Shown here: one piece after another, positions 1 through 9,773 of the stretch
Numbering within the stretch: the stretch's first letter is position 1
Layout of the letters: each line of letters begins with the position of its first letter
Program-made: the position numbers and the translations under genes
Notes under the pieces: generated by a model
The model's database searches: none
The model's input: only the letters and a program-made list of their open reading frames with translations
Told to the model about the DNA's origin: nothing
NCBI GenBank assembly: GCA_900696455.1
Contig: CAADGB010000491.1
Location: 1 to 35,461 of the forward strand
From: an uncultured delta proteobacterium
GTDB taxonomy: Bacteria > Myxococcota_A > Polyangia > Haliangiales > Haliangiaceae
Length of the DNA stretch: 35,461 nt
Reading direction: 5' to 3'

Positions 1-1222
<1,222 letters not shown>

Positions 1223-1263
1223 GTGCGGTTCCTTGCTTTCTCGGCGGACGTCCCGGGGACGGT

Positions 1264-1551
<288 letters not shown>

Positions 1552-1635
1552 GTCAGGGTCTCCAGACGTTTCGTGTTGCGTGGAAGTTGGCGGACTGGGA
1601 CCGGCGCGCGCCGCGCGAGGTCCCGATGGGGGCTA

Positions 1636-1664
1636 CGTATAGTCACCCGTCTCCGGCTTGGCAA
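1636..1664 (-). promoter_or_regulatory. Probable sigma70-type promoter of groESL
   Basis: Read on the minus strand, TTGCCA (plus 1659-1664) is followed after exactly 17 bases by TATACG (plus 1636-1641), close to the TTGACA-N17-TATAAT consensus. It lies about 85 bases upstream of the groES ATG and points at it. The start of transcription is not known. It is the best match in this gap. Confidence 0.6.
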
Positions 1665-1685
1665 CCCCTCAGGTGAGAGTGCCAG
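1657..1685 (-). promoter_or_regulatory. Degenerate CIRCE-like inverted repeat (possible HrcA site)
   Basis: The minus strand reads CTGGCACTC, ten bases, then GGTTGCCAA. The HrcA operator CIRCE is TTAGCACTC-N9-GAGTGCTAA. The first half matches at 7 of 9 positions and the second at 6 of 9, with one extra base in the spacer. It overlaps the -35 box of the groESL promoter, where a repressor would act. The match is imperfect, so this is suggestive only. Confidence 0.35.
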
Positions 1686-1790
1686 AATTTCCAAGATTTT
1701 CATGCAATATCAAGCATCTATGGCATCGAGGTTTGATGGGCGGCGGGTCGAGACGAACCCGGTTCGGCCGTGGTAAGGACCTCGATCACC

Positions 1791-2957
1791 ATGGCTAGCC
1801 TCCCCGGCGGCGCCCTCGCCGACGATCCGCTCCTCGCCTGGCGCCCGCGCTTCCCCGCCCTCGAGCGGTGCGTCCACCTGATCTCGCACTCGCTGGGCTG
1901 CGTCCCGGCCCGGACCGAGGAGGACCTCGCCGAGTACTACGATCTATGGGCGACCCGCTCGATCACCGCGTGGGACGAGTGGATCCCCGAGATCGGGCGG
2001 GCGGCGGCGCGCCTCGAGAGGATCCTCTCGGCGCCGGCCGGCTCGGTCACGATGCTGCAGAACGTGTCGACGGCGATGGCGGTGCTGGCCTCGTGCTTCG
2101 ACTACCGCGAGCGGCCGCGGGTGGTCTACGAGTCGCTGATGTTCCCGACGGTGTCGTACGTGTGGAAGGCCGAGGAGCGGCGCGGCGCCGAGGTCGTGGT
2201 CGTGCCGTGCCCCGACGGCAAGACCGTCGACGCCGACGCGATCTGCGCCGCCATCGACGAGCGCACGATCGCGGTGCCCATCCAGCACGTCGTCTTCGGC
2301 ACCGCCTTCATCCAGGACGTCAAGAAGATCGCGGCCCGGGCCCGCGAGGTCGGCGCCCACGTCATCCTCGACTGCTACCAGTCGGTGGGCATCATCCCGC
2401 TCGACGTCGTCGACCTCGGGGTCTCGTTCGCGTGCGGCGGCTCGGTCAAGTACCTGTGCGGCGGCCCCGGCGCCGGCTGGCTGTACGTGCGCCCGGATCT
2501 GATCGACCAGTTCGAGCCCCGGGTCACCGGCTGGTTCGCCAACGCCCACCCCTTCGCCTTCACGATGCCGGCCCAGACCTACGCCGACACGGTGTGGCGC
2601 TACCTCGCCGGCACCCCGGCCATCGCCGCGCTCTATCAGGCGCGGGCCGGCCACGAGATCATCGGCGAGATCGGCGTGGCCCGCATCCGCGACAAGAGCC
2701 TGGCGCTCACCGCGCACGCCATCGCCTGGGTCGACGAGCTCGGCTTCACCCTCAACAGCCCCCGCGAGGCGGCGCGCCGCGGCGGCTCGGTGGTGTTCGA
2801 CTTCGTCGGCGCCGCCGACGTCTGCCGCGAGCTCAACCGTCGCCGCTTCTTCTGCGATCACCGCCCGGGGGTGGGCATCCGCATCGCGCCCCACTTCTAC
2901 AGCAAGGGCGAGGAGCTCGACCTGTTCTTCGCCGAGGTCAAGGCCATCCGCGGCTGA
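1791..2957 (+). CDS. Kynureninase-like PLP enzyme (aminotransferase class V fold)
   Basis: This is a fold-type I PLP enzyme of 388 residues. Numbered from the upstream GTG at 1770, the cofactor sites are Asp201 in ILDCYQ, which would hold the pyridine nitrogen, and Lys227 in SVKYLCGGPG, the Schiff-base lysine. The segment around KYLCGGPGAGWLYV, followed by GWF and HPFAF, is typical of kynureninase, which cleaves kynurenine to anthranilate and alanine. I chose ATG 1791 because AAGGA lies 11 bases upstream; the in-frame GTG at 1770 has no ribosome site. No tryptophan-catabolism genes are nearby, so the substrate is uncertain, and a related cysteine-desulfurase-like or other beta-lyase activity remains possible. 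It is divergent from groES, with ~240 bases between them that include AT-rich sequence at 1685-1725. Confidence 0.8.
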   Translation: MASLPGGALADDPLLAWRPRFPALERCVHLISHSLGCVPARTEEDLAEYYDLWATRSITAWDEWIPEIGRAAARLERILSAPAGSVTMLQNVSTAMAVLASCFDYRERPRVVYESLMFPTVSYVWKAEERRGAEVVVVPCPDGKTVDADAICAAIDERTIAVPIQHVVFGTAFIQDVKKIAARAREVGAHVILDCYQSVGIIPLDVVDLGVSFACGGSVKYLCGGPGAGWLYVRPDLIDQFEPRVTGWFANAHPFAFTMPAQTYADTVWRYLAGTPAIAALYQARAGHEIIGEIGVARIRDKSLALTAHAIAWVDELGFTLNSPREAARRGGSVVFDFVGAADVCRELNRRRFFCDHRPGVGIRIAPHFYSKGEELDLFFAEVKAIRG

Positions 2958-2988
2958 TCGCGCCGGCGCCGTGCGCTATGATCGGCCC

Positions 2989-3447
2989 ATGCCGGCGCTG
3001 ATCGAGACCGCGTACGTCGAAGCGGTGAAGCTGCTCAACAAGTTCGTCGATCCCGCGGCGGCGTCGCAGGTGGCCGAGCTGGTGTCCGGTTGGCGGCCGC
3101 AGCCCGACGACTGGGAGCGGGTCTTCATGCCCGAGGCCGCGGCCAGGGCCCGCATCGCCTACAAGCCGCTGTGGGTGTCGCCGCCGCCCCCCCTGCCGCG
3201 GCCGGGCCAGACCATCGTGCGCGTGCGCGTCGCCGAGGCCAGCGAGTTCGCGTCGGGCAGCCCGCGCGCCAAGCAGCTCCCCGGCGGCTTCGCCTCGATC
3301 GCGCAGCAGCTCGTGCCCGGCGTCATCTGGGTGGCGTGGGAGTACCTGGCGCCCGGCGAGGACGCCGGCATGTCGTACAACGGCCTCGTCTACCTCGACG
3401 GCCGCTTCGTCTGGTTCCCCAAGCCCTGGAAGTTCATCGACTTCTGA
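2989..3447 (+). CDS. Small conserved-looking protein of unknown function
   Basis: This 152-residue protein starts at ATG 2989, 31 bases after the kynureninase-like gene; an in-frame GTG at 2971 would add six residues. I do not recognise the family. It has no signal peptide, membrane segment or cysteine motif. An N-terminal helical part (residues 1-50) leads to a proline-rich stretch SPPPPLPRPG near residue 66. The C-terminal half has alternating hydrophobic and aromatic residues (VIWVAWEYLAPG, GRFVWFPKPW) that look like beta strands. Close spacing suggests co-transcription with the upstream enzyme. Its TGA stop lies inside the stem of a hairpin at 3444-3480. Confidence 0.75.
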   Translation: MPALIETAYVEAVKLLNKFVDPAAASQVAELVSGWRPQPDDWERVFMPEAAARARIAYKPLWVSPPPPLPRPGQTIVRVRVAEASEFASGSPRAKQLPGGFASIAQQLVPGVIWVAWEYLAPGEDAGMSYNGLVYLDGRFVWFPKPWKFIDF

Positions 3448-3480
3448 CTCGTGTCTCGCCCTCCGGGCGGCACGAGTCAG
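3444..3480 (+). terminator. Hairpin over the stop codon, terminator-like
   Basis: CTGACTCGTG (3444-3453) and CACGAGTCAG (3471-3480) form a perfect 10-bp stem. The 17-base loop can itself pair GCCC with GGGC. The TGA of the preceding gene is in the left arm. There is no T-run, so intrinsic termination is unproven; it may instead protect the mRNA 3' end. Confidence 0.5.
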
Positions 3481-3489
3481 TCGATCCAG

Positions 3490-3510
3490 GGGAGGGCGTG
3501 CCGCCCTCCC
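3490..3510. terminator. Perfect 9-bp GC-rich hairpin between convergent genes
   Basis: GGGAGGGCG (3490-3498) pairs perfectly with CGCCCTCCC (3502-3510) around a 3-base loop. It lies between the convergent plus-strand gene ending at 3447 and the minus-strand cytochrome gene ending at 3611. It has no T-tract on either strand. Confidence 0.4.
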
Positions 3511-3564
3511 TCGTCGGGCGAGCCCGCCGAGCCTCCCACCCTGCCGCGGCCGGACTCCCGGCCG

Positions 3565-3605
3565 GGCGCGACCGTGTCGCGCCGGCGGCGCGACCGTGTC
3601 GCGCC
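3565..3605. repeat. Two identical 19-base hairpins in tandem (22-base period)
   Basis: GGCGCGAC-CGT-GTCGCGCC occurs at 3565-3583 and again at 3587-3605, separated by three bases. Each copy is a perfect 8-bp stem with a 3-base loop. They stand directly downstream of the cytochrome stop codon at 3611 on the minus strand, where they could act as a terminator or a 3'-end barrier. Confidence 0.55.
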
Positions 3606-3610
3606 GCGCG

Positions 3611-6337
3611 TCACTCGTCGCCGTCGAGGACGCCGTCGCCGTCGCGGTCGATGCCGACGCGCACGCCGCTGCCGGGCGGGACGCAGGTGAACGTCACCGG
3701 CTGGAACCGCCACGCCGCGTACCACAGCAGCTCGTGCTCGCCGAGCGGCGGCGCGCCGGCGCGATCGCTGACGTAGCTGCCGCTGCCGACGTGGAGGTAG
3801 CCGCGGGGCTGCGGGCCGCCGCGCTTGGCCACCAGGTCGCACTCGTCGGCCTCGGCCCGGCTGCGCAGGAGCGCGAGGCGGGCGCGGGCGGCGGTGTCGC
3901 CGGGGTGGGCGACGGTGACCTGCTGGCCGACGATGGGCGCCAGGTTGCTGTCGAAGGCGAGGAGGAAGGCCTCGACCGCGCGTCGCTCGGCGACGTCGAC
4001 CAGGCCCTCGGGGTTGGGCAGGAACGCGCCGTCGCGCGAGAAGGCCCCGGCCGAGACGAAGCGGGCGAGCTGATCGAACTCGCCGGCCGAGGTGAAGCCG
4101 AAGCCGCGGACCTGCTCGCCCAGGTAGCCCTCGTAGCCGGGCAGCGGCAGGATGAGCGGGAACAGCGACTGGAAGCCGAACATGCCCACCTTCTGGTAGG
4201 CGTTGCGGAGGTGGGGGACCTTGACCATCTGCGGGCGACCACCGGTGCGCGACGACCGGCCGTCGCTGCCGAAGAAGCCGGGGAAGGGCACGCCGTGCTC
4301 GGCGTTGCCGTCGGGATCGAGGGTGTGGCAGCCCTCGCAGGTCGAGAAGGTGTCGGTGACGCGGTCGAAGAAGAGGTCGCGCCCCTCCTCCTCCTGGTCG
4401 GTGAGCGAGTTGTCGAGGGCGCGGATCGGGTTGGGCGGGTAGACGAGCTGGAGCGCGAAGTCGGCGAACGCCTCCATGTCGGCGTCGGGCAGCGGCGCGT
4501 GGCGGCCGAGCAGGCCGACGAACCCGGCCTGGAACTTGATGAACGCGGCGCGCTCGTCGAAGGCGCCGCTGTCGGGCTGGACGCTGGGCGCGTCGTCGGC
4601 GCCGGTGCGGTCACCGCGCCAGTGCATCGGGCCGTGGTTGGCCATGCCGCGCAGGCTCTGGGTGGTCATCGGCCCCTTCATGCCGTGGAAGCTGGGATCG
4701 AACGGGAACGGCGCGAGGTCGACGGTGAGCGGGTTGAGGTTGGGGTGCATGGGCTCGTCGGGGTTGCCCAGGTCCCAGGCCAGGGCGTCGAGATCGCCGT
4801 CGACGTGACAGGTGGCGCAGGCCGAGTCGCCGTGGCTCGACGTGAACGACGCGTCGTAGAGGAAGCGGCGGCCGCGGACCACGCTCTCGGGCTCGGGGGT
4901 GTGCAGGCGCAGGTGCTGGACCTCGCGGCCGAGGTGGGTGTCGATGACGGAGATGCCGTTGTCGAAGCGCGTCATCACGAACAGGAGGCGCCGCGCGTCG
5001 TCGAGCGCGAGCCCGGTCGGCCCGCCGCCGCTGACCGCGATCTGGTCGGCGGCCGCCGGGTAGTGGCTGTCGCTCTCGAGGGCGGCGGTGGCGTAGCGGC
5101 CGACCTTGCCCGAGCCCATGGCCGCGACGTAGAGGGTGCGGCCGTCGCCGCTGACCGCCAGCCCCATGGGCAGCGCCATGCTCAGCGCGTTCTCGGGGTT
5201 GGGGATGGGCGCGCAGCACGTCGAGTAGTCGATGTGCTTGTTGAGGCGCCGCGGCTGGACCTGACCCTGGTGGAGCACGGTGATGCGGTTGTCGTTGTGG
5301 TCGCCGCGCCCGGTGTGGCCGGCGAACACGCCCGGGCCCTCGAAGCGGCGCTGGTTGTGGGCCTCGGTGTTGGAGACGTAGACCTTGCCGCTGCGGGGGG
5401 TGACCGCGAGGTTGTAGAGGACGGTGCCGACGCCGCGGTACTCGCCGGCGGCGCCGGGCAGGAGCCGGGGCGGGCTGGCCAGGGCGTCGATGACGAACAC
5501 GTCCTTGTCGGGCAGGTCGAACATGACGACGCTGCTGAAGTCGCGGCCGAGCTCGTCGCGCCAGCCGGTGCCGTCGTGGCGGACGATCAGGCCGACCGAG
5601 GGCTGGGGCACCCCGAAGGCGTCGGTGGTCGGCGCCGGGAGCCCGACCTGGACGAGGCCGAGGTCGAAGACGACGCCGCTCACGATCGTGGTCCGGTTGC
5701 CGGTGCGGAAGCCGGCGGCGTAGACCCGGCGGCCGTCGGGGCTGACCGCGAGGCCGCGCGGGGTGTCGGCGAACAGGGTGAGGATCGTGAGCGGCGTGCC
5801 GCCGTGGGCGGGCCCGAGGTTGGCGGCGTCGAACACCCAGACGTTGGCCCGGCCGAGGCCGGGGACGGTGGGCGCGAAGGGGACGGGCGAGCTCTGGCCG
5901 CGGCGCGCGGTGGTGATGAAGGCGCGGCGGCCCCCGGGCCCGCCGAAGACGATGTCGCGCGGCTCGTCGCCGACGAGCAGGGTGCGGACCACCCGCGGGT
6001 GCAGCGGGTCGCGGACGTCGACGACGCTGACCGAGTCCGACAGGTGGTTCACCACCCACACCTCGTGGTCGTCACGCGCCGCCACCGCGACCGGCTCGAG
6101 GCCGACCGCCACCGACGACAGCGGCACCAGGCGCTTGCCGACCACCAGCAGGACCTCGAGCCGGTTGTCGGGCGTGTTCACGGCGAACACCAGCGGGCGA
6201 TGGGGCGCCAGCGCCAGCGGCCGGACCTGGCCGCTCTCGAACAGGGTGTAGGGCTCGCCGGCGGCGGCCGGGCGGACCGCGAACAGGGCGAGACCGGCGA
6301 ACGCGAGCAGGACTCGAGACACGACGCGACGGGGCAT
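3611..6337 (-). CDS. Exported beta-propeller di-haem c-type cytochrome
   Basis: This 908-residue secreted protein starts at ATG 6337, which has AAGGAGG six bases upstream; a longer frame to 6373 adds 12 unlikely residues. Residues 1-26 form a signal peptide (basic MPRR, a Leu/Ala core, then AAA before GEP). Residues ~30-490 are YVTN/beta-propeller-like, with repeated phrases such as RGLAVSPDGRRVYAAG and GLAVSGDGRTLYVAAMG. Two haem-binding CxxCH motifs follow, CATCH at 507-511 and CEGCH at 667-671, as in the di-haem cytochrome c peroxidase/MauG superfamily. The C-terminus ends in a calcium-loop-like DRDGDGVLDGDE. Related proteins act in periplasmic electron transfer or oxidation of bound substrates. 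Which partner donates or accepts electrons is not visible. It is a single gene with hairpins after the stop. Confidence 0.85.
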   Translation of the reverse strand: MPRRVVSRVLLAFAGLALFAVRPAAAGEPYTLFESGQVRPLALAPHRPLVFAVNTPDNRLEVLLVVGKRLVPLSSVAVGLEPVAVAARDDHEVWVVNHLSDSVSVVDVRDPLHPRVVRTLLVGDEPRDIVFGGPGGRRAFITTARRGQSSPVPFAPTVPGLGRANVWVFDAANLGPAHGGTPLTILTLFADTPRGLAVSPDGRRVYAAGFRTGNRTTIVSGVVFDLGLVQVGLPAPTTDAFGVPQPSVGLIVRHDGTGWRDELGRDFSSVVMFDLPDKDVFVIDALASPPRLLPGAAGEYRGVGTVLYNLAVTPRSGKVYVSNTEAHNQRRFEGPGVFAGHTGRGDHNDNRITVLHQGQVQPRRLNKHIDYSTCCAPIPNPENALSMALPMGLAVSGDGRTLYVAAMGSGKVGRYATAALESDSHYPAAADQIAVSGGGPTGLALDDARRLLFVMTRFDNGISVIDTHLGREVQHLRLHTPEPESVVRGRRFLYDASFTSSHGDSACATCHVDGDLDALAWDLGNPDEPMHPNLNPLTVDLAPFPFDPSFHGMKGPMTTQSLRGMANHGPMHWRGDRTGADDAPSVQPDSGAFDERAAFIKFQAGFVGLLGRHAPLPDADMEAFADFALQLVYPPNPIRALDNSLTDQEEEGRDLFFDRVTDTFSTCEGCHTLDPDGNAEHGVPFPGFFGSDGRSSRTGGRPQMVKVPHLRNAYQKVGMFGFQSLFPLILPLPGYEGYLGEQVRGFGFTSAGEFDQLARFVSAGAFSRDGAFLPNPEGLVDVAERRAVEAFLLAFDSNLAPIVGQQVTVAHPGDTAARARLALLRSRAEADECDLVAKRGGPQPRGYLHVGSGSYVSDRAGAPPLGEHELLWYAAWRFQPVTFTCVPPGSGVRVGIDRDGDGVLDGDE

Positions 6338-6662
6338 CAAATCCCTCCTTGGACTCGACCACTCGGACGACAATGGTCGAGCGTGCCAGTATCAACACGG
6401 CCTGCGCCGGCGCACAATCACCCGGCTCGCACGGCCGGGCGCGGCCGGCGCCGACCTGATTCCGGCCACCTGCGCGGCATTTCCTCGACGGAAATCACCG
6501 CTGTGGGGGGATGAGGCCCGCGCCCCCCGCTCCACGCCGATCCGGCGCGGTGGGCGCGCCCACCTCCCGGCGGGCGGGCGATGCCGGCAGTGGAGAGCGG
6601 CACTCCGGGACTGCCCACGATGACTTGACTCGATTGCTGGCGACACCCAACAATGGCCGTCC
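6338..6662. other. Divergent intergenic region, no gene seen
   Basis: This 325-base gap separates the minus-strand cytochrome from the plus-strand chemosensory operon. I see no convincing ORF or RNA gene. It holds the cytochrome's AAGGAGG ribosome site next to 6338, a small GC-rich inverted repeat (CCCGGC/GCCGGG, near 6421-6440), and a promoter-like TTGACT at 6625 just before the first chemosensory gene. Confidence 0.6.
6625..6654 (+). promoter_or_regulatory. Possible promoter of the chemosensory operon, giving a leaderless mRNA
   Basis: TTGACT (6625-6630), an 18-base spacer and AACAAT (6649-6654) form a plausible -35/-10 pair. Transcription would start near 6661, right at the ATG at 6663. 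That ATG has no Shine-Dalgarno sequence, which fits leaderless translation. Confidence 0.35.
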
Positions 6663-7430
6663 ATGTCGTCGTCGCCTCACGGGGAGCCGGGCCGCGCCGT
6701 GGCCGCGCCGCGGCTGGTGGTCGAGTACGACGACCTCGACGACTTCCTGGGCGACTTCGCCGCGACCCTGTCGCGGGGGCGCACCGTGATCGAGTCACGG
6801 CGCGCGCTCGACGAGGGCAGCGCGGTGCAGGTCGTGCTGTCGGTGCCCGGGCTGCGGGCGCCGGTGGCGCTCCACGGCACGGTGTGCGAGGTCGGCGAGC
6901 TCGGCGCGGCCGGCGGCGGCCCGATCGCGATCGAGTTCGAGCCGGTGGACGCCGAGCGCCTGGCCGAGATCGCCGACCGCGTGATCGCCCGCGATCCGTC
7001 GTGGGTCGGCGAGGTGACGCGGGTGCTGATCGCCGAGGACAACCTCTCGCTGTCGCGCCTCATCCAGGGCGGGCTCGAGGGGTCGAGCCGGCGCAGCGGC
7101 GGGGCCGCCGCCGAGCTGCGGTTCCAGTTCACGATCTGCGCCGACGGCAACCGGGCCCTCGACGCCCTGCGCGCGCGCACCTTCGACCTCGCCATCGTCG
7201 ACATCTACCTGCCGGTGCTCGACGGCGCCCAGCTCATCGCCGCGGCCCGCGCCCGGCTCGCGCCGGGCCTGCCGATCATCGCGATCTCGGCCGGCGGCCC
7301 GGAGGCGCGGGCGATGGCGCTGGCCGCCGGCGCCGACCTGTTCATGGACAAGCCGGTGCGGCTGCGGGCCCTGCTCGACGCGGTGATCGCGCTGCTGCCG
7401 CGGCCGCGCCTCGGCCAGGGGGCGGCGTGA
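6663..7430 (+). CDS. PilZ-like domain fused to a response-regulator receiver
   Basis: This 255-residue protein is a candidate output of the chemosensory system. Residues ~17-105 look like the myxobacterial PilZ-like domain (DFLGDFAATLSRG, then VQVVLSVPG and an IAIEFEP end). I do not see the RxxxR motif needed for cyclic-di-GMP binding, so nucleotide binding is doubtful. Residues ~119-245 are a receiver with acidic pocket E125/D126, phospho-acceptor Asp180 in IVDIYLP and conserved Lys230 in MDKP. The start is ATG 6663, apparently leaderless. The stop overlaps the next start in GTGA, so the two are translationally coupled. CheA in the same operon is the probable phosphate donor. Confidence 0.85.
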   Translation: MSSSPHGEPGRAVAAPRLVVEYDDLDDFLGDFAATLSRGRTVIESRRALDEGSAVQVVLSVPGLRAPVALHGTVCEVGELGAAGGGPIAIEFEPVDAERLAEIADRVIARDPSWVGEVTRVLIAEDNLSLSRLIQGGLEGSSRRSGGAAAELRFQFTICADGNRALDALRARTFDLAIVDIYLPVLDGAQLIAAARARLAPGLPIIAISAGGPEARAMALAAGADLFMDKPVRLRALLDAVIALLPRPRLGQGAA

Positions 7431-8506
7431 CCGCGGCCAGCGTGCTCCTGCGGGCCGAGATCGCGGCGGTGGGCGCGGTCGCGCCCGCGCTCCTGGTCGA
7501 CGACGAGACCCTGGTGGTCCGGTGCGAGGCGCCGGCGCGCCCCGGCGATCGGCTCCGCCTCCGCCTGTCGTTCCCCGGCCTCCTGGCCCCGCTCGACGTC
7601 GAGGGCGAGATCGTGGCCTGCCGCAGCCCCGGCGCCCCCGGCGAGCACGCCGAGTGGCGGCTGGCGCTGAGCCCGGGCGAGGCCACCGCCAGCCTGCGCC
7701 GGCTGCGCGCCCGCACCGGCCACCCCGCGCACGGCGACCACCTGCTCCGCCTGCTCCTCGTCGAGGACAGCGCGCTGCTCGGCGACGTCTTCCGCGCCGG
7801 CCTCGCCCGCCACCTCGGCCCGCAGGCGCCCCGGGTCCAGGTCGACGTCGCCGCCGACGCCGAGCGGGCGTGGGCGCTGTGCGCGGCCGCCGCCTACGAC
7901 CTGGTGGTCGTCGACTACTTCCTGCCCGGCGATCGCGGCGACGCGCTGATCGCGCGCCTGCGCGAGGCCCCGGCGACCGCGGCGACGCCGGTGGTCGCGA
8001 TCAGCCTGGGCGGCGCCGAGGCCCGCACCGCGACCCTGGCCGCCGGCGCCGACGTCTTTCTCGACAAGCCGCTGGCCCTGGCCGAGCTCACCGCCACCCT
8101 CCGGCTGCTCTTGACCAAGGAGGCCCCGATGCCATGCAAGCGCATCTTGATCATGGACGACAGCGTGCTCTTCCTCGAGCTGACCCAGGAGGCCCTGGCC
8201 CGCGCCGGCTACGAGGTGGTCACCGCCCGCGACCTGACCGAGCTCGAGACCCACACTGGCGAGCCCGACCTCGTGCTCATGGACGTCCAGATGCCGGAGG
8301 CCTTCGGCGACGACCTGGCCATGGTCCTGCGCCACGTCCGCGGCCTCGACGCCCCGATCTACCTGCTGTCGAGCCTCGACCCGTCCGAGCTCGAGCGCCG
8401 CGCCGCCGACGCCGGCGTCGACGGCTACATCTCCAAGCACCTCGGCATCGAGGCCGTGGTCGGCCGGGTCGACGAGATCACCGGCGGCCCGCGGGGTACG
8501 ACGTGA
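7427..8506 (+). CDS. PilZ-like domain with two tandem receivers
   Basis: This 359-residue protein starts at GTG 7427, overlapping the previous stop. Residues ~5-95 resemble the PilZ-like domain of its neighbour (RLRLRLSFPGLLAPLDVEGEIV). Receiver 1 spans ~107-232 (Asp163 in VVDYFLP, Lys214 in LDKP). Receiver 2 spans ~237-355 (MDD at 243-245, Asp286 in LMDVQMP, Lys337 in ISKH). The junction contains an internal Met235 with a strong AAGGAGG five bases before its codon (ATG 8129). A free single-domain CheY-like protein of 125 residues could therefore be made from the same mRNA. The stop overlaps the next gene in GTGA. Confidence 0.85.
   Translation: MTAASVLLRAEIAAVGAVAPALLVDDETLVVRCEAPARPGDRLRLRLSFPGLLAPLDVEGEIVACRSPGAPGEHAEWRLALSPGEATASLRRLRARTGHPAHGDHLLRLLLVEDSALLGDVFRAGLARHLGPQAPRVQVDVAADAERAWALCAAAAYDLVVVDYFLPGDRGDALIARLREAPATAATPVVAISLGGAEARTATLAAGADVFLDKPLALAELTATLRLLLTKEAPMPCKRILIMDDSVLFLELTQEALARAGYEVVTARDLTELETHTGEPDLVLMDVQMPEAFGDDLAMVLRHVRGLDAPIYLLSSLDPSELERRAADAGVDGYISKHLGIEAVVGRVDEITGGPRGTT
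8129..8506 (+). CDS. Possible internal translation product: free CheY-like receiver
   Basis: This frame is nested in, and identical to, the last 125 codons of the PilZ-REC-REC gene. ATG 8129 is preceded by AAGGAGG at 8117-8123 with a 5-base spacer, far better than the ribosome sites of most genes in this operon. The encoded segment MPCKRILIMDDS begins exactly where a receiver domain should start. No other stand-alone CheY is encoded here. This is a prediction, not a separate gene. Confidence 0.4.
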   Translation: MPCKRILIMDDSVLFLELTQEALARAGYEVVTARDLTELETHTGEPDLVLMDVQMPEAFGDDLAMVLRHVRGLDAPIYLLSSLDPSELERRAADAGVDGYISKHLGIEAVVGRVDEITGGPRGTT

Positions 8507-9209
8507 CCGACGATCTGCGCGCTCGCTTCCTGCCGCGCTTCGTCGAGGTCGCCGCCCGCCGCGTCGCCCGCGGGCTCGAGGCGGTGACCGGCCCCGGCCC
8601 CGGCCAGGCCCTGGTGGCCCGCACCGAGCTGCACAGCCTCGCCGGCGAGGCCGGCATCCTCGGGCTCGTCGAGGTCGCGGCGGCGGCGCAGGCCGGCGAG
8701 GAGGAGAGCCGGCGCTGGCTCGAGGCCGGCGACGACGTCGACGCCCGCGCCCGCTGCGCCGTCGCCTTGCGGACGGTGAGCCGGCTGCTGCGCGAGCTGG
8801 CCGCGGCCCGGGCCGTGCCGACCCCGGCCCCCGGTGGCGAGCGGCGGCGGGTGCTGGTGGTCGACGACAGCGAGCTGGTCGCCAGCCAGGTCTGCGACCA
8901 CCTGCGCGCCACCGGCTGGGAGACCATGGCGGCGGCCGACGTCGAGTCGACGCTGCGCCTGGTGCGCGAGCTGCGCCCCCACGTCGTGCTGATGGACGTC
9001 CACATGCCCGGCGCCTCCCTGGCCGAGCTGTGCGCGCGCACCCGCGAGGCCGCCGGCCCGGGGCGGGTCAAGATCTGCCTCCTGTCGGGCGCGTCCGAGG
9101 GCGAGCTCACCGACCACGCCAGCCGGGTCGGCGCCGACGGCTTCGTGTCGAAGGTGGCCGGGCTCGAGCGCGTCGCCGCCCAGGTCAGCCAGATCGCGGC
9201 CGCCGAGTC

Positions 9210-9213
<4 letters not shown>
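8503..9213 (+). CDS. HPt-receiver phosphorelay protein
   Basis: This 236-residue protein starts at GTG 8503 in a GTGA overlap. Residues ~8-100 form a histidine-phosphotransfer helical bundle with His44 in LHSLAGEAGILG, aligning with the CheA P1 motif LHTLKGEAGLMG in this operon. The usual Lys three residues after the His is Ala here. A short Pro/Ala linker leads to a receiver (~115-235) with DD at 121-122, phospho-acceptor Asp165 in LMDVHMP and a Lys in SKVAG. It could accept phosphate on its receiver and pass it through the HPt, or act as a phosphate sink. The stop overlaps the following cheW start in ATGA. Confidence 0.85.

Positions 9214-9769
<556 letters not shown>

Positions 9770-9773
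<4 letters not shown>

Noticed and set aside
3596-6514. Plus-strand open frame of 972 codons
   Set aside because: It is antisense to the cytochrome gene, which has a signal peptide, two CxxCH motifs and a perfect ribosome site.
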